The notes beneath the pieces were generated by a model, which saw nothing but the letters and a program-made list of their open reading frames with translations, did not search any database and was not told the DNA's origin. From Candidatus Peregrinibacteria bacterium (GTDB taxonomy: Bacteria; Patescibacteria; Gracilibacteria; UM-FILTER-43-11): DNA of 13,208 bases. The stretch is from contig JAUXFE010000005.1 of the NCBI GenBank assembly GCA_030620215.1, forward strand, positions 1 to 13,208, written 5' to 3'. This document shows, piece by piece, positions 1-5,959 of this stretch (positions are counted from its first letter, which is position 1; every line of letters starts with the position of its first letter). The translations under genes and the position numbers were made by a program.

Positions 1-59
1 AAAGCTAGTACTACAGCTGCAATTAAAGCGAATAATGACTTTTTCATATTTGTTTTCAT
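1..59 (-). CDS. Exported protein, N-terminal fragment (runs off the left edge)
   Basis: Reading the minus strand from the ATG at 59-57 gives MKTNMKKSLFALIAAVVLA and then leaves the window. This is a typical Sec signal peptide: a lysine-containing n-region followed by an uninterrupted hydrophobic stretch. A second in-frame ATG at 47-45 is an alternative start that would give MKKSLFALIAAVVLA; the sequence does not decide between them. A well-formed promoter lies directly upstream (84-112), so this is the start of its own transcription unit rather than the tail of the HD-hydrolase unit, although read-through is possible. The mature protein is outside the window, so no function can be given. Being short and cut by the edge, it would be missed by length-filtered gene finding. 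Confidence 0.7.
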   Translation of the reverse strand, partial: MKTNMKKSLFALIAAVVLA

Positions 60-83
60 GGTTTTTTAGTTCTTTATCATATT

Positions 84-112
84 ATTATAGCAAAAAACTG
101 ACCAAAATGCAA
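84..112 (-). promoter_or_regulatory. Sigma70-type promoter of the left-edge exported gene
   Basis: On the minus strand a -35-like TTGCAT (112-107) and a perfect -10 TATAAT (89-84) are separated by 17 bp. The leader from -10 to ATG is 24 nt and ends in AACTAAAAAACC directly before the ATG, with no Shine-Dalgarno motif. Nearly the same leader occurs before the gene starting at 11729. Confidence 0.6.
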
Positions 113-161
113 GGGTTTTGGCTCTATTTAGATAATATTCCGTCTCTTAAAAATACCTACA

Positions 162-272
162 TTGCTGGTTCCGTGGCTCTGTCCGGAACCTGCAATGACG
201 ATTATCGGTCATCAGACTTGTCTGGCTCCAGACAGAGCCCTATCCCGCTATGGCGGGGTGCGGAGCCAGCAA
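162..272. repeat. Palindromic multi-hairpin repeat element, 111 bp
   Basis: The outer arms 162-173 and 261-272 are inverted copies with one mismatch that is a G:U pair in RNA. The inner arms 175-183 (GGCTCTGTC) and 231-239 (GACAGAGCC) pair perfectly. Alternative local hairpins also exist: GGTTCCG/CGGAACC (167-173/184-190), TGTCTGG/CCAGACA (219-225/228-234) and CCCGC/GCGGG (244-248/253-257). The region is much richer in G and C than its flanks. It lies between the stop of the HD hydrolase and the promoter of the left-edge gene and encodes no plausible protein. A MITE/REP-like mobile palindrome or a structured RNA are both possible; there is no U-tract to make it a simple terminator. Confidence 0.6.
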
Positions 273-315
273 GTTGGATTATTTGTTACATTTTTTCAAA
301 TTATTTGTGTTTAAT

Positions 316-900
316 CTAAAGCCCTATTTCACTTGCTATCCCTTTCATCGCATCAAGGGCGATCTGGAGAAATTCTCCTAATTCCAGTCCGCATTCTTCA
401 CATTCACGGATAACATCTCTATTTACTCTGGCGGCAAAGGATTTGTCTTTAAATTTCTTTTTAATGGATTTTACCTCAACATTCGCGAGCGATTTATCCG
501 GTCTCATCAATCCGTAAGCGTAAATCAGTCCGGTTACGGTTTCACCTGCGGCTAAGCAGTGTTCAAAATGGGTGGAGCGTCGTTTGTCTTTATATTCAGG
601 TATTTCTTCCATTCCATATGTATGAGAGGCGATAACATTGATCAGATCATCGGATACTCCGCCATCTTTGAGGATTTGTCTGCAAAGGACGCCGTGGTTT
701 TGTACATCGTTTTTGGTTTGGTCAAAGTCGATGTCGTGGAGTAATCCTGCGATTCCCCACAATTCTTCGTTTTCTCCAAAATGCTTAGCAAGCCCGCGTA
801 ATACCGCTTCGGATTCGATTGAATGCATTTTTATTATTGGATCTTTGATGTTTTCGTCCAATAAAGCTTTTGCTTGTTCGTAGGTTATTCCAGCCTCCAT
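316..900 (-). CDS. HD-superfamily hydrolase (predicted, COG2316-like)
   Basis: A 194-residue soluble protein with an HD-type metal-binding core. Visible ligands are H26 (in KMHS), the HD doublet H55-D56 (in LLHDID), and H69 and H93 as further candidates. The second half contains TGLIYAYGLMRPDKSL (123-138), VKSIKKKFKDKSFAARVNRD (143-162) and an EECGLELGEF stretch. These are familiar from the predicted-hydrolase HD family often written COG2316, whose substrate is not established. The residue matching the family's usual Asp before the LTG motif appears to be E120. No membrane segment or signal peptide is present. The gene follows the 93-residue gene after an 82-bp gap holding a hairpin and a heptad array. 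The start is the ATG at 900-898, eight bases from that array, with no Shine-Dalgarno. Family assignment is fairly firm; the biochemical role is unknown. Confidence 0.8.
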   Translation of the reverse strand: MEAGITYEQAKALLDENIKDPIIKMHSIESEAVLRGLAKHFGENEELWGIAGLLHDIDFDQTKNDVQNHGVLCRQILKDGGVSDDLINVIASHTYGMEEIPEYKDKRRSTHFEHCLAAGETVTGLIYAYGLMRPDKSLANVEVKSIKKKFKDKSFAARVNRDVIRECEECGLELGEFLQIALDAMKGIASEIGL

Positions 901-908
901 AATATTAT

Positions 909-936
909 GATTAACGATTTACGATTAACGATTAAT
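909..936. repeat. Heptad array (4 x 7 bp) in the HD-hydrolase leader
   Basis: Four consecutive heptamers on the plus strand: GATTAAC, GATTTAC, GATTAAC, GATTAAT. The array ends eight bases before the start codon. It is one of six period-7 AT-rich arrays in the window, each upstream of a recognisable gene. Confidence 0.7.
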
Positions 937-946
937 GTTTATTTTC

Positions 947-964
947 CCGAAGGGAAGCCTTCGG
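947..964. other. Small stem-loop between the 93-aa gene and the HD hydrolase
   Basis: A perfect 7-bp stem, CCGAAGG (947-953) with CCTTCGG (958-964), and a GAAG loop. It is not followed by a T-run on either strand, so it is not a textbook terminator. The same CCGAA...TTCGG outer stem recurs in the hairpin at 13151-13182. Confidence 0.55.
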
Positions 965-982
965 CTTGGTGGTAATTATGAA

Positions 983-1264
983 TTATTTTTTGTTGTTGTC
1001 CGTTAGCACTAATCCAATGTCAGGACGGATTTCTTTTAGTATCCTTTCGAGTTCCTCAAAGTCTGGTGCATATATAGCTAGTCCATCGAAATTAACATTA
1101 ACTGAAGCGGGAGATTGCTCAGACTGTTCAAAATATTCGAATGTTATCCGGCCTCGCGGTAAGCCATTTTTGGGGGTTGATTGGCCTTTCATGTTTGCGG
1201 CGGCATTAAAAACGGCTTCGCGTGTTTCGCGATTGTCTGGGTGGAGGGTTAACTTTTTTGACAT
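983..1264 (-). CDS. Small hypothetical protein, 93 aa
   Basis: I do not recognise this family. The protein is soluble and mixed in composition: a polar N-terminal half (DNRETREAVFNAAANMKGQ, then a GLPRGRITFEYF strand-like segment) and a C-terminal half with an IYAPDFEELERILKEIRPDIG helix, ending in Lys-Lys. It has no Cys pairs, membrane helix or signal peptide. Its ATG at 1264-1262 lies 25 bp after the lysyl-tRNA synthetase stop, with no promoter or terminator in that gap, so the two are probably cotranscribed. There is no Shine-Dalgarno. The short, clean spacing and the absence of a longer ORF in other frames support it being real; its function remains unknown. Confidence 0.6.
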   Translation of the reverse strand: MSKKLTLHPDNRETREAVFNAAANMKGQSTPKNGLPRGRITFEYFEQSEQSPASVNVNFDGLAIYAPDFEELERILKEIRPDIGLVLTDNNKK

Positions 1265-1289
1265 AAGTACTTTGGTTAATGGTTTTGTA

Positions 1290-2897
1290 CTATATCACTT
1301 CTTTTAAACGATTTACAACAAAATCCTTTTCCAAAGCAGAGAAAAACCAGCCGACTTGCGGGCCGTAATCTTTTGCGAGGAATATTTTATAGATGGCCTG
1401 AAAACAGTCTTTTGGCGTGTATTCCTCGTTCCCCTTAACTATTTCATGAATACTTCCGTGAATTAATTCACCCTCCCATTCTATCGATTCAAGTTTGTCG
1501 TATAGGGATTGTAGGAATTGTTTTTGTAAGTCCGTCAATTCTTTTGCTGTTTCAGGAAGAGTCTCTTGTAATTCATAACGATAGCGATCCGGTGCGTATG
1601 TTTCGAGCCATTTTTTAGCATATTTAACACGTAAATCGATTTCCTCTTTATCCGCGTCAGTTAGCGCAGAACCTTTGATTCTTGCCATTTCTTCATACAC
1701 ATCCAATCTTGGTATCTGCATAATGAAGACAAGTTGTGAAAAGCGTGGGAGAAATTTTTCGATAGGACTCTTATCTGATGTTTGTGAGAGTTCGAATAAC
1801 CGTGCGAAATCTGTTTGTACGGTGTCTTTTTCTCCTTTTTCAAAATACCATTTTGCCGCTCCATCGTGTTGGTCAAAAAGACGGGGGATAGTGTCACCTT
1901 CCGGATCGAATTCGATTGTTTGGTTAGGCTTTTTAGATAACATTAAATATCTGAGAATTTCCGGTGGTACAAGGTTTGCTATTTCTCTTGCGGTTTGCCC
2001 TAAGCCTTTTGATGAACTCATTTTCTTTCCTCCAATCAGGAAAAATTCATATGGGATGTTGAATGGAACGTTGGTTTTTGAAACTTCTTTGCAAATCGCT
2101 TCGCCAATATCATGTGAACCGCCTGCGGCGTTGTGGTCTTTCCCACTGCCTTCGATCGTAACATCGTACACATCCCATTTAGCAGGCCATTCTACCTTCC
2201 ATGTCAGTTTCGCATTGCCATCGAACGGCGATACTTCGCCTTCATATTCGCATCCTTCAGCCCATTTTACTTTATGTTTTTTACAGACATATTTCACTTT
2301 TTCTCCGTCGAAAGAGATGACGTCCGTTGTTCCGATTTTGCCACATTTTTCGCAGACGACAGATACAGCAGACCAGTGTTCTTCTTTTTCTGAGCCGGAT
2401 ATTCGTTTGTAAATTTCGCGGATTTCCTTATTTTTTGTAAGCGCGATTTCAATCCATTTATTCATCTTCCCGCTTTTGTAAGCGTCGTGGGCACGTGGGA
2501 TTTCAGGATCGAATCCAATTTCTTTAATTACTCCTAAAAATTCTTCACCATAATATTCAGCGAAGTTTTCCGCCTTACCCCGTCCGACCGGGTCGTCCGG
2601 GCTGGCATCCGGTGAATGGATGTTGCACAGGGGTTTGCCCATGTGTTCATCAAACCCTTTTCCTTCTAGTTCTCTCGGCATACCATCCATTGGGTCGTAA
2701 TCATTGAATTCGAATAGGAATCTGGCTTTTTTGCCACGTTCGTTGAGCACTTGCGTTACAATTCCATGCACAACAACACCCCGGAGAGAACCGATATGCA
2801 CGCGACCGGATAAAGTTTTTTCATCACGGATGATGAATTCTTTTTGGTCGGGATAAGTTTCTATGATTTTATCTACGATTTCGTCTGTCCAGAACAT
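1290..2897 (-). CDS. lysS: Class I lysyl-tRNA synthetase
   Basis: This cytoplasmic enzyme charges tRNA-Lys with lysine using ATP. The 535-residue length fits class I LysRS. The class I signatures are present: HIGS at 34-37 (HIGH motif, in GRVHIGSLRG) and KMSSS at 292-296 (KMSKS loop). A zinc-ribbon-like insert has C182, C185, C205 and H208, with C216 as a possible extra ligand. The nucleotide- and lysine-pocket region EGSGKDHNAAGGSHDIG (249-265) is also typical. The C-terminal part is helical, as expected for the anticodon-binding domain. Class I LysRS is the archaeal-type enzyme, found in a minority of bacteria (spirochaetes, some alphaproteobacteria and some CPR) in place of the class II enzyme; no class II copy is in this window. 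The start ATG is preceded by four bases and then a heptad array, with no Shine-Dalgarno. It ends in TAG, 25 bp before the next gene. Confidence 0.95.
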   Translation of the reverse strand: MFWTDEIVDKIIETYPDQKEFIIRDEKTLSGRVHIGSLRGVVVHGIVTQVLNERGKKARFLFEFNDYDPMDGMPRELEGKGFDEHMGKPLCNIHSPDASPDDPVGRGKAENFAEYYGEEFLGVIKEIGFDPEIPRAHDAYKSGKMNKWIEIALTKNKEIREIYKRISGSEKEEHWSAVSVVCEKCGKIGTTDVISFDGEKVKYVCKKHKVKWAEGCEYEGEVSPFDGNAKLTWKVEWPAKWDVYDVTIEGSGKDHNAAGGSHDIGEAICKEVSKTNVPFNIPYEFFLIGGKKMSSSKGLGQTAREIANLVPPEILRYLMLSKKPNQTIEFDPEGDTIPRLFDQHDGAAKWYFEKGEKDTVQTDFARLFELSQTSDKSPIEKFLPRFSQLVFIMQIPRLDVYEEMARIKGSALTDADKEEIDLRVKYAKKWLETYAPDRYRYELQETLPETAKELTDLQKQFLQSLYDKLESIEWEGELIHGSIHEIVKGNEEYTPKDCFQAIYKIFLAKDYGPQVGWFFSALEKDFVVNRLKEVI

Positions 2898-2901
2898 TTT
2901 T

Positions 2902-2936
2902 AATTATGAATTATGAATTAAAAATTACGAATTTGT
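2902..2936. repeat. Heptad array (5 x 7 bp) in the lysS leader
   Basis: Five consecutive plus-strand heptamers of form AATTNNN: AATTATG, AATTATG, AATTAAA, AATTACG, and a last degenerate AATTTGT. The array begins only four bases from the lysS start codon. The next seven bases (AATATGA) may be a sixth decayed unit. Confidence 0.75.
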
Positions 2937-2986
2937 AATATGAAAAAGGATAGCAGGTGAGAGGGGTTAAGGGCAAAGGGATTTTG

Positions 2987-3286
2987 CTATTTTCTCAGTT
3001 CAAGAAGTGCGACGCTATGGTTTGTTACCGTTTGACGGATTATAGGTAGATCATGAGTGTTTTCTTTGATTTCTTCGACATCTTCTGCGACCTTTTTAAG
3101 TTGTCCATGCATGGTTTCATGACCTTCACACAGTAATTCTATGTCATCCTGCATTTTTTCAATTAAGACTCCGTTGTGGCGGATCTGGCTTCCCAAATCA
3201 GTTCTAAGATCTACTATTTCATGTCGAAAACTAGCCTCTAGACTACTTATTAAACCTGTAAAAAATTGTTTATCCTCTTTGCTCAT
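2987..3286 (-). CDS. Small coiled-coil protein, 99 aa
   Basis: The sequence is almost wholly helical with a heptad-like hydrophobic pattern: LISSLEASFRHEIVDLRTDL (12-31), then VLIEKMQDDIELL, and QLKKVAEDVEEIKENTHDL, followed by IIRQTVTNHSVALLELR. It has no signal peptide, membrane segment, Cys or catalytic motif. Such short soluble coiled coils are common in CPR-type genomes and are usually annotated as hypothetical; an oligomerisation or scaffolding role would be inference only. It has its own candidate promoter (3326-3353) and a 5-bp CGAGC/GCTCG hairpin in its leader (3310-3323). It stops 89 bp before lysS. The ATG at 3286-3284 lacks a Shine-Dalgarno. Confidence 0.7.
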   Translation of the reverse strand: MSKEDKQFFTGLISSLEASFRHEIVDLRTDLGSQIRHNGVLIEKMQDDIELLCEGHETMHGQLKKVAEDVEEIKENTHDLPIIRQTVTNHSVALLELRK

Positions 3287-3325
3287 AATATTAAAAGTTA
3301 AATACTCTTCGAGCCTGAGCTCGTA

Positions 3326-3353
3326 ATAATATCAGCTAGATTTTGGTTAGCAA
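3326..3353 (-). promoter_or_regulatory. Candidate promoter of the coiled-coil gene
   Basis: Minus strand TTGCTA (3353-3348) and TATTAT (3331-3326) with a 16-bp spacer. The hexamers are near consensus but not perfect, and the background is AT-rich. A hairpin CGAGC-CTGA-GCTCG (3310-3323) falls just downstream, inside the predicted 5' leader. Confidence 0.4.
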
Positions 3354-3450
3354 TAAACATTGAAACCTCAGAGCCGATGGCTAATTTTCATTAAATACAT
3401 TAAATAAGGATTCTTATTGTATGAAATAAGGTGGGTGATGTAAAGATAAT

Positions 3451-4158
3451 TTATTTTATAAATATCCTACCCGTTCCTACAATAATAACACCAAAGAAGC
3501 CAATAAATAAAAGCCAAATCGTACTTGGGCCTGTGTCAGCCAGATCTGCATATTCCAAATCTATTTCTTCATCTGCTATTGCATCTTCATAAACATATCT
3601 AATGGCTGTTACGTATATTGGCTGAGGATCATTAAGTGTGGTAGCTGGGGGTTGAACATAAACATCCTGATTTTTTATACATTGTTTGGTGATGGAATTT
3701 AGGTGGTAACCCGAATTACATTGCCATCCATTGCCAAGATTATTCAAATGCGCGTTAGTCGGCAGATCAACTTTTACGCAGCCGGTTTTGTTCTCATTAA
3801 GTTTGTAGCCGATTGCGCATGTAGGGGTTGGCGTGGACTGTACAACCTCTTGAGCTTCGTCATAATCTTTACCGCAAACCCAACGGCCTAAAACTTCGTT
3901 ATATAACCATGTGCATACAAAATGTTCCCGTTTTCTTATGTCGTAATGAATGGTATCCGCGCTTGCGCGTTCAATATCCGCTAATTTTTTAAGCATTAGC
4001 CGTTCGTTGCCATCTGTATTTTTAAGCTCATAAGCTTCAACGTAATTATCTCTGAAATCCGTATATTTTTTGTAATGTTCAACAGAAGCCTGTGCCGGAG
4101 TGGCAAAGCTGATGAATAAAATTACACCGATGGGGAGGAGCCACAATAATTTTTTCAT
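3451..4158 (-). CDS. Exported anchored protein with two Cys-box repeats and an LPXTG-like DTGP tail
   Basis: A 235-residue surface protein. Residues 1-24 are a signal peptide (MKKLLWLLPIGVILFISF, cleavage near PAQA|S). The mature N-terminal part is charged and helical and carries C82 and C95. Two repeats with identical spacing follow: C114-x12-C127 (CAIGYKLNENKTGC) and C147-x12-C160 (CNSGYHLNSITKQC). They share a C..GY.LN....C pattern that looks like a small disulfide-closed EGF-like knot. The C-terminus has LADTGPS (206-212), a hydrophobic helix (about 213-228) and a short basic end (GRIFIK). That is the order of a sortase sorting signal, with DTGP where LPXTG would be. Sortase processing versus simple membrane retention cannot be settled here. 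The gene is monocistronic, with its own strong promoter overlapping the terminator of the PFK gene. Its target or function is unknown. Confidence 0.75.
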   Translation of the reverse strand: MKKLLWLLPIGVILFISFATPAQASVEHYKKYTDFRDNYVEAYELKNTDGNERLMLKKLADIERASADTIHYDIRKREHFVCTWLYNEVLGRWVCGKDYDEAQEVVQSTPTPTCAIGYKLNENKTGCVKVDLPTNAHLNNLGNGWQCNSGYHLNSITKQCIKNQDVYVQPPATTLNDPQPIYVTAIRYVYEDAIADEEIDLEYADLADTGPSTIWLLFIGFFGVIIVGTGRIFIK

Positions 4159-4166
4159 TGGATAAT

Positions 4167-4192
4167 AAAAAAGGCGTTAATTGTAACACCTT
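4167..4192 (-). terminator. Intrinsic terminator after the phosphofructokinase gene
   Basis: Reading minus: AAGGTGTT (4192-4185), loop ACAATT, then AACGCCTT (4178-4171), continuing into four more T residues (six in all). The 8-bp stem has one G:U pair. It lies about 33 bp after the TAG of the PFK gene. Its loop coincides with the -10 hexamer of the next gene. Confidence 0.6.
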
Positions 4193-4208
4193 AATTATTT
4201 CTTGTCAA
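4180..4208 (-). promoter_or_regulatory. Sigma70-type promoter of the Cys-box surface protein
   Basis: Minus strand perfect -35 TTGACA (4208-4203), 17-bp spacer, then -10 TACAAT (4185-4180; five of six consensus bases). The predicted start site falls near 4173, giving a leader of about 15 nt before the ATG at 4158-4156 and no Shine-Dalgarno. The core promoter is nested in the preceding gene's terminator. Confidence 0.65.
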
Positions 4209-4224
4209 GGTTTAGTTTATCGTT

Positions 4225-5448
4225 CTAATCAGCAGTTAAAATCTTTTCCAAATCATAATCTTCTGGGCGTTTCACGAATTTCTTGGCTTTTTTATAATTG
4301 TCTTTTTTCAGGTAATGCATATTGGAAAAAGCCAATTTATAGTCTTCTGCATTTACATCTACAAGCCTCACTTTGATTTTACTCGTCTTTTTATCCTCGA
4401 TATCTTTGAGGTATAACGGAGAAATTTTGCCGTTTGCTTTAGCTATTACAATACAGCCTGTGTGGCCTTCGTCATATAGCTTTTTGACCCCCATACCAAG
4501 CATGGTGCAGTAATTAAGATCGAATGCGGTGGGGTGGCAAGAGCGTACCCCATAACCTATTTCAACAGGGCGACTTTTCACAACCATTCCCAATTCCTTT
4601 AATTTTTTCTGCAATAGTATGTTGAAAATATGAGCCTTGGATACTATACCAAGCTCCGGATGACCGTGTTCATCAAATGTAAAATTAATTCCTGAGTTAA
4701 TAATTTCATCTTCATCCATATAATGAAATAGTCCTTCACTTATCATAATTGCACCGTGATGTACGCCGATTGTTTTGCGTACCAAGATCGATGAAATCAT
4801 CATATCAATGATTTTGGAGAAGGTGATTTTCTTCCCTCTAAACATTTCAGGGATGATCACAAGTGGATAGTGGCATGCTGTTCCTATTCCGAAAGCGAGA
4901 TGACCTGCCTCTCTTCCCATAACTGAAACCACGAACCAGTTTCCACTACTTCTGGCGTCTTCATAAATTGTCTGGGCTATGCGAGCCCCCTCGTTTTTTG
5001 CTGTTCGGAAGCCAAAAGTAGGGAGCCTTTCAGGAAGTGGCAAATCGTTATCAATTGTTTTGGGAACGTGGATATTTTTTACATTAACTTTTTTCTTCTT
5101 TAAATATTTGGTAAGGCGATTTGCCGTAGAAGCTGTATCGTCGCCGCCGATTGTAACAAGTAGTTTTACGTTGTTTTTGGTGAAAAATTTTGTGTTGAAC
5201 TCGGAATCTTTTGGTTTATAACGGCTCATACGAAGTACGCTTCCTCCGCGGTTATAAATATAATCCGCGTAGGCAAAATCAAACTCAACAGTCTCAGGCT
5301 TATCTGTAAATATTGTTTTGGTTCCCTCGTTAAATCCAATAACACGCCAATCTTCTTTTAAAAATGATTTTGCAATCGAGCTGATTACTGAATTTATCCC
5401 TGGAGCTGGTCCTCCGCTGCATAAGATGGCGATTGTTTTCTTTTTCAT
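4225..5448 (-). CDS. pfp: 6-phosphofructokinase, predicted pyrophosphate-dependent
   Basis: A cytoplasmic glycolytic enzyme phosphorylating fructose 6-phosphate to fructose 1,6-bisphosphate. The 407-residue length fits the PPi-PFK branch rather than the roughly 320-residue bacterial ATP-PFK. Motifs in order: GGPAPGIN (12-19, donor loop), GGDDT (101-105), PKTIDND (129-135, catalytic Asp in TIDND), MGREAG (177-182, substrate loop) and ISEG further on. D104 (GGDD rather than the ATP-type GGDG) and K130 (PKTIDND rather than PGTIDND) are the established pair marking PPi as phosphoryl donor, which would make the step reversible. It is last in the fba-gap-pfp cluster, separated from gap by the four-helix-bundle element, whose left repeat starts only 11 bp upstream of this ATG. 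There is at best a weak GGAAA at Shine-Dalgarno distance. The donor prediction is from residues alone. Confidence 0.88.
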   Translation of the reverse strand: MKKKTIAILCSGGPAPGINSVISSIAKSFLKEDWRVIGFNEGTKTIFTDKPETVEFDFAYADYIYNRGGSVLRMSRYKPKDSEFNTKFFTKNNVKLLVTIGGDDTASTANRLTKYLKKKKVNVKNIHVPKTIDNDLPLPERLPTFGFRTAKNEGARIAQTIYEDARSSGNWFVVSVMGREAGHLAFGIGTACHYPLVIIPEMFRGKKITFSKIIDMMISSILVRKTIGVHHGAIMISEGLFHYMDEDEIINSGINFTFDEHGHPELGIVSKAHIFNILLQKKLKELGMVVKSRPVEIGYGVRSCHPTAFDLNYCTMLGMGVKKLYDEGHTGCIVIAKANGKISPLYLKDIEDKKTSKIKVRLVDVNAEDYKLAFSNMHYLKKDNYKKAKKFVKRPEDYDLEKILTAD

Positions 5449-5459
5449 AATTATTATTT

Positions 5460-5493
5460 CCAGTTGGGGCTCCAGTTGGGGCTCCAGTTGGTG
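5460..5493. repeat. Left inverted repeat: 2.7 copies of a 12-bp unit
   Basis: CCAGTTGGGGCT is tandemly repeated at 5460-5471 and 5472-5483, with a partial third copy (CCAGTTGG) at 5484-5491. The core 5464-5485 is perfectly inverted at 6031-6052. The repeat starts four bases after the four-helix-bundle stop codon and lies within the PFK ribosome-binding region. Confidence 0.85.
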
Positions 5494-5496
5494 AAG

Positions 5497-5868
5497 TTAA
5501 ACAATAATATTAAACTTTTTCTTTTGGTAATTTATATAATTCAAAATCTTAATAGATAAATCTTTATATGATCTCCAATATTTTTTATAGCTTGACTCAA
5601 TTATATGTTTCCCTTGATATAAAGCAACTAAATGACTCTGGGTTTCATCACTGGATCCTAGAGAATAATTGAGAAACCTAATAAAATCTCTTCTATAAAA
5701 TCTCCGACTCCAGCCTTCTACAATGTTGGAATGTATAGAATCAGACGATCGAATAATTTGGTTTACTTCTCCAACATTCCAATTATATGGAATCGTTTTT
5801 GTAAGATTTTTAATATCACCTGCTAATTTAATAGAAAGTTGATATATCACTAATTCGTTATAATGCAT
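5497..5868 (-). CDS. Four-helix-bundle protein (23S rRNA intervening-sequence / S23 family)
   Basis: A 123-residue, all-helical, strongly basic protein. The family signature is clear: the N-terminal NELVIYQLSIKLAGDIKNLT helix; then IIRSSDSIHSNIVEGWSRR (38-56), matching the family's SIPSNIAEG-type motif; RRDFIRFLNYSLGSSDETQSHL (58-79), matching the F..FL.IA.GS..E...L motif; and a C-terminal helix ending in a Lys-rich tail. Relatives are encoded inside 23S rRNA intervening sequences and as free-standing genes, and resemble the Avd accessory proteins of diversity-generating retroelements. Their molecular role is unsettled. No reverse transcriptase or variable repeat is nearby. It is the only gene inside the inverted-repeat element, and its stop codon lies four bases from the left repeat. 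Its bases are more AT-rich than those of the flanking glycolytic genes. Confidence 0.85.
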   Translation of the reverse strand: MHYNELVIYQLSIKLAGDIKNLTKTIPYNWNVGEVNQIIRSSDSIHSNIVEGWSRRFYRRDFIRFLNYSLGSSDETQSHLVALYQGKHIIESSYKKYWRSYKDLSIKILNYINYQKKKFNIIV

Positions 5869-5910
5869 ATTAATTCAATTTAAATACTATTTATTCACTA
5901 ACGAGGTCGA

Positions 5911-5940
5911 AGTGTACAATCTGTGGATACTTGTTGTCAA
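5911..5940 (-). promoter_or_regulatory. Possible promoter of the four-helix-bundle gene
   Basis: Minus strand perfect TTGACA (5940-5935) with a weak -10, TACACT (5916-5911), 18 bp away. The -10 matches only four of six consensus bases, so this is tentative. If real, the element would carry its own promoter within the glycolytic cluster. Confidence 0.3.
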
Positions 5941-5959
5941 ATTAAATTTTTCCTATTTA

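Noticed and set aside
35..319. Plus-strand 94-codon frame near the left edge
   Set aside because: It runs through the palindromic element at 162-272 and antisense to a signal peptide; it has no family resemblance or start signal.
1675..2412. Long plus-strand reading frame (245 codons) opposite lysS
   Set aside because: It is fully antisense to a clear class I LysRS gene, has no domain-like content and no promoter or leader of its own.
2945..2990. Terminator after the coiled-coil gene (ATAGCA/TGCTAT then T-run)
   Set aside because: The stem is only six base pairs around a 29-nt loop; too weak to list.
3403..3418. Terminator after the Cys-box protein (AATAAG/CTTATT)
   Set aside because: A 6-bp AT-rich stem without a T-run; expected by chance in this composition.
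5460..5491. CRISPR-like tandem repeats
   Set aside because: The 12-bp units are directly joined with no spacers, and there are no cas genes.
5497..5868. Diversity-generating retroelement accessory gene (Avd)
   Set aside because: The fold family is related, but there is no reverse transcriptase, template repeat or variable repeat in the window.
5922..5930. DnaA-box-like TGTGGATAC
   Set aside because: A single near-match with no cluster, no dnaA/dnaN neighbours and no AT-rich unwinding arrangement specific to it; not an origin.
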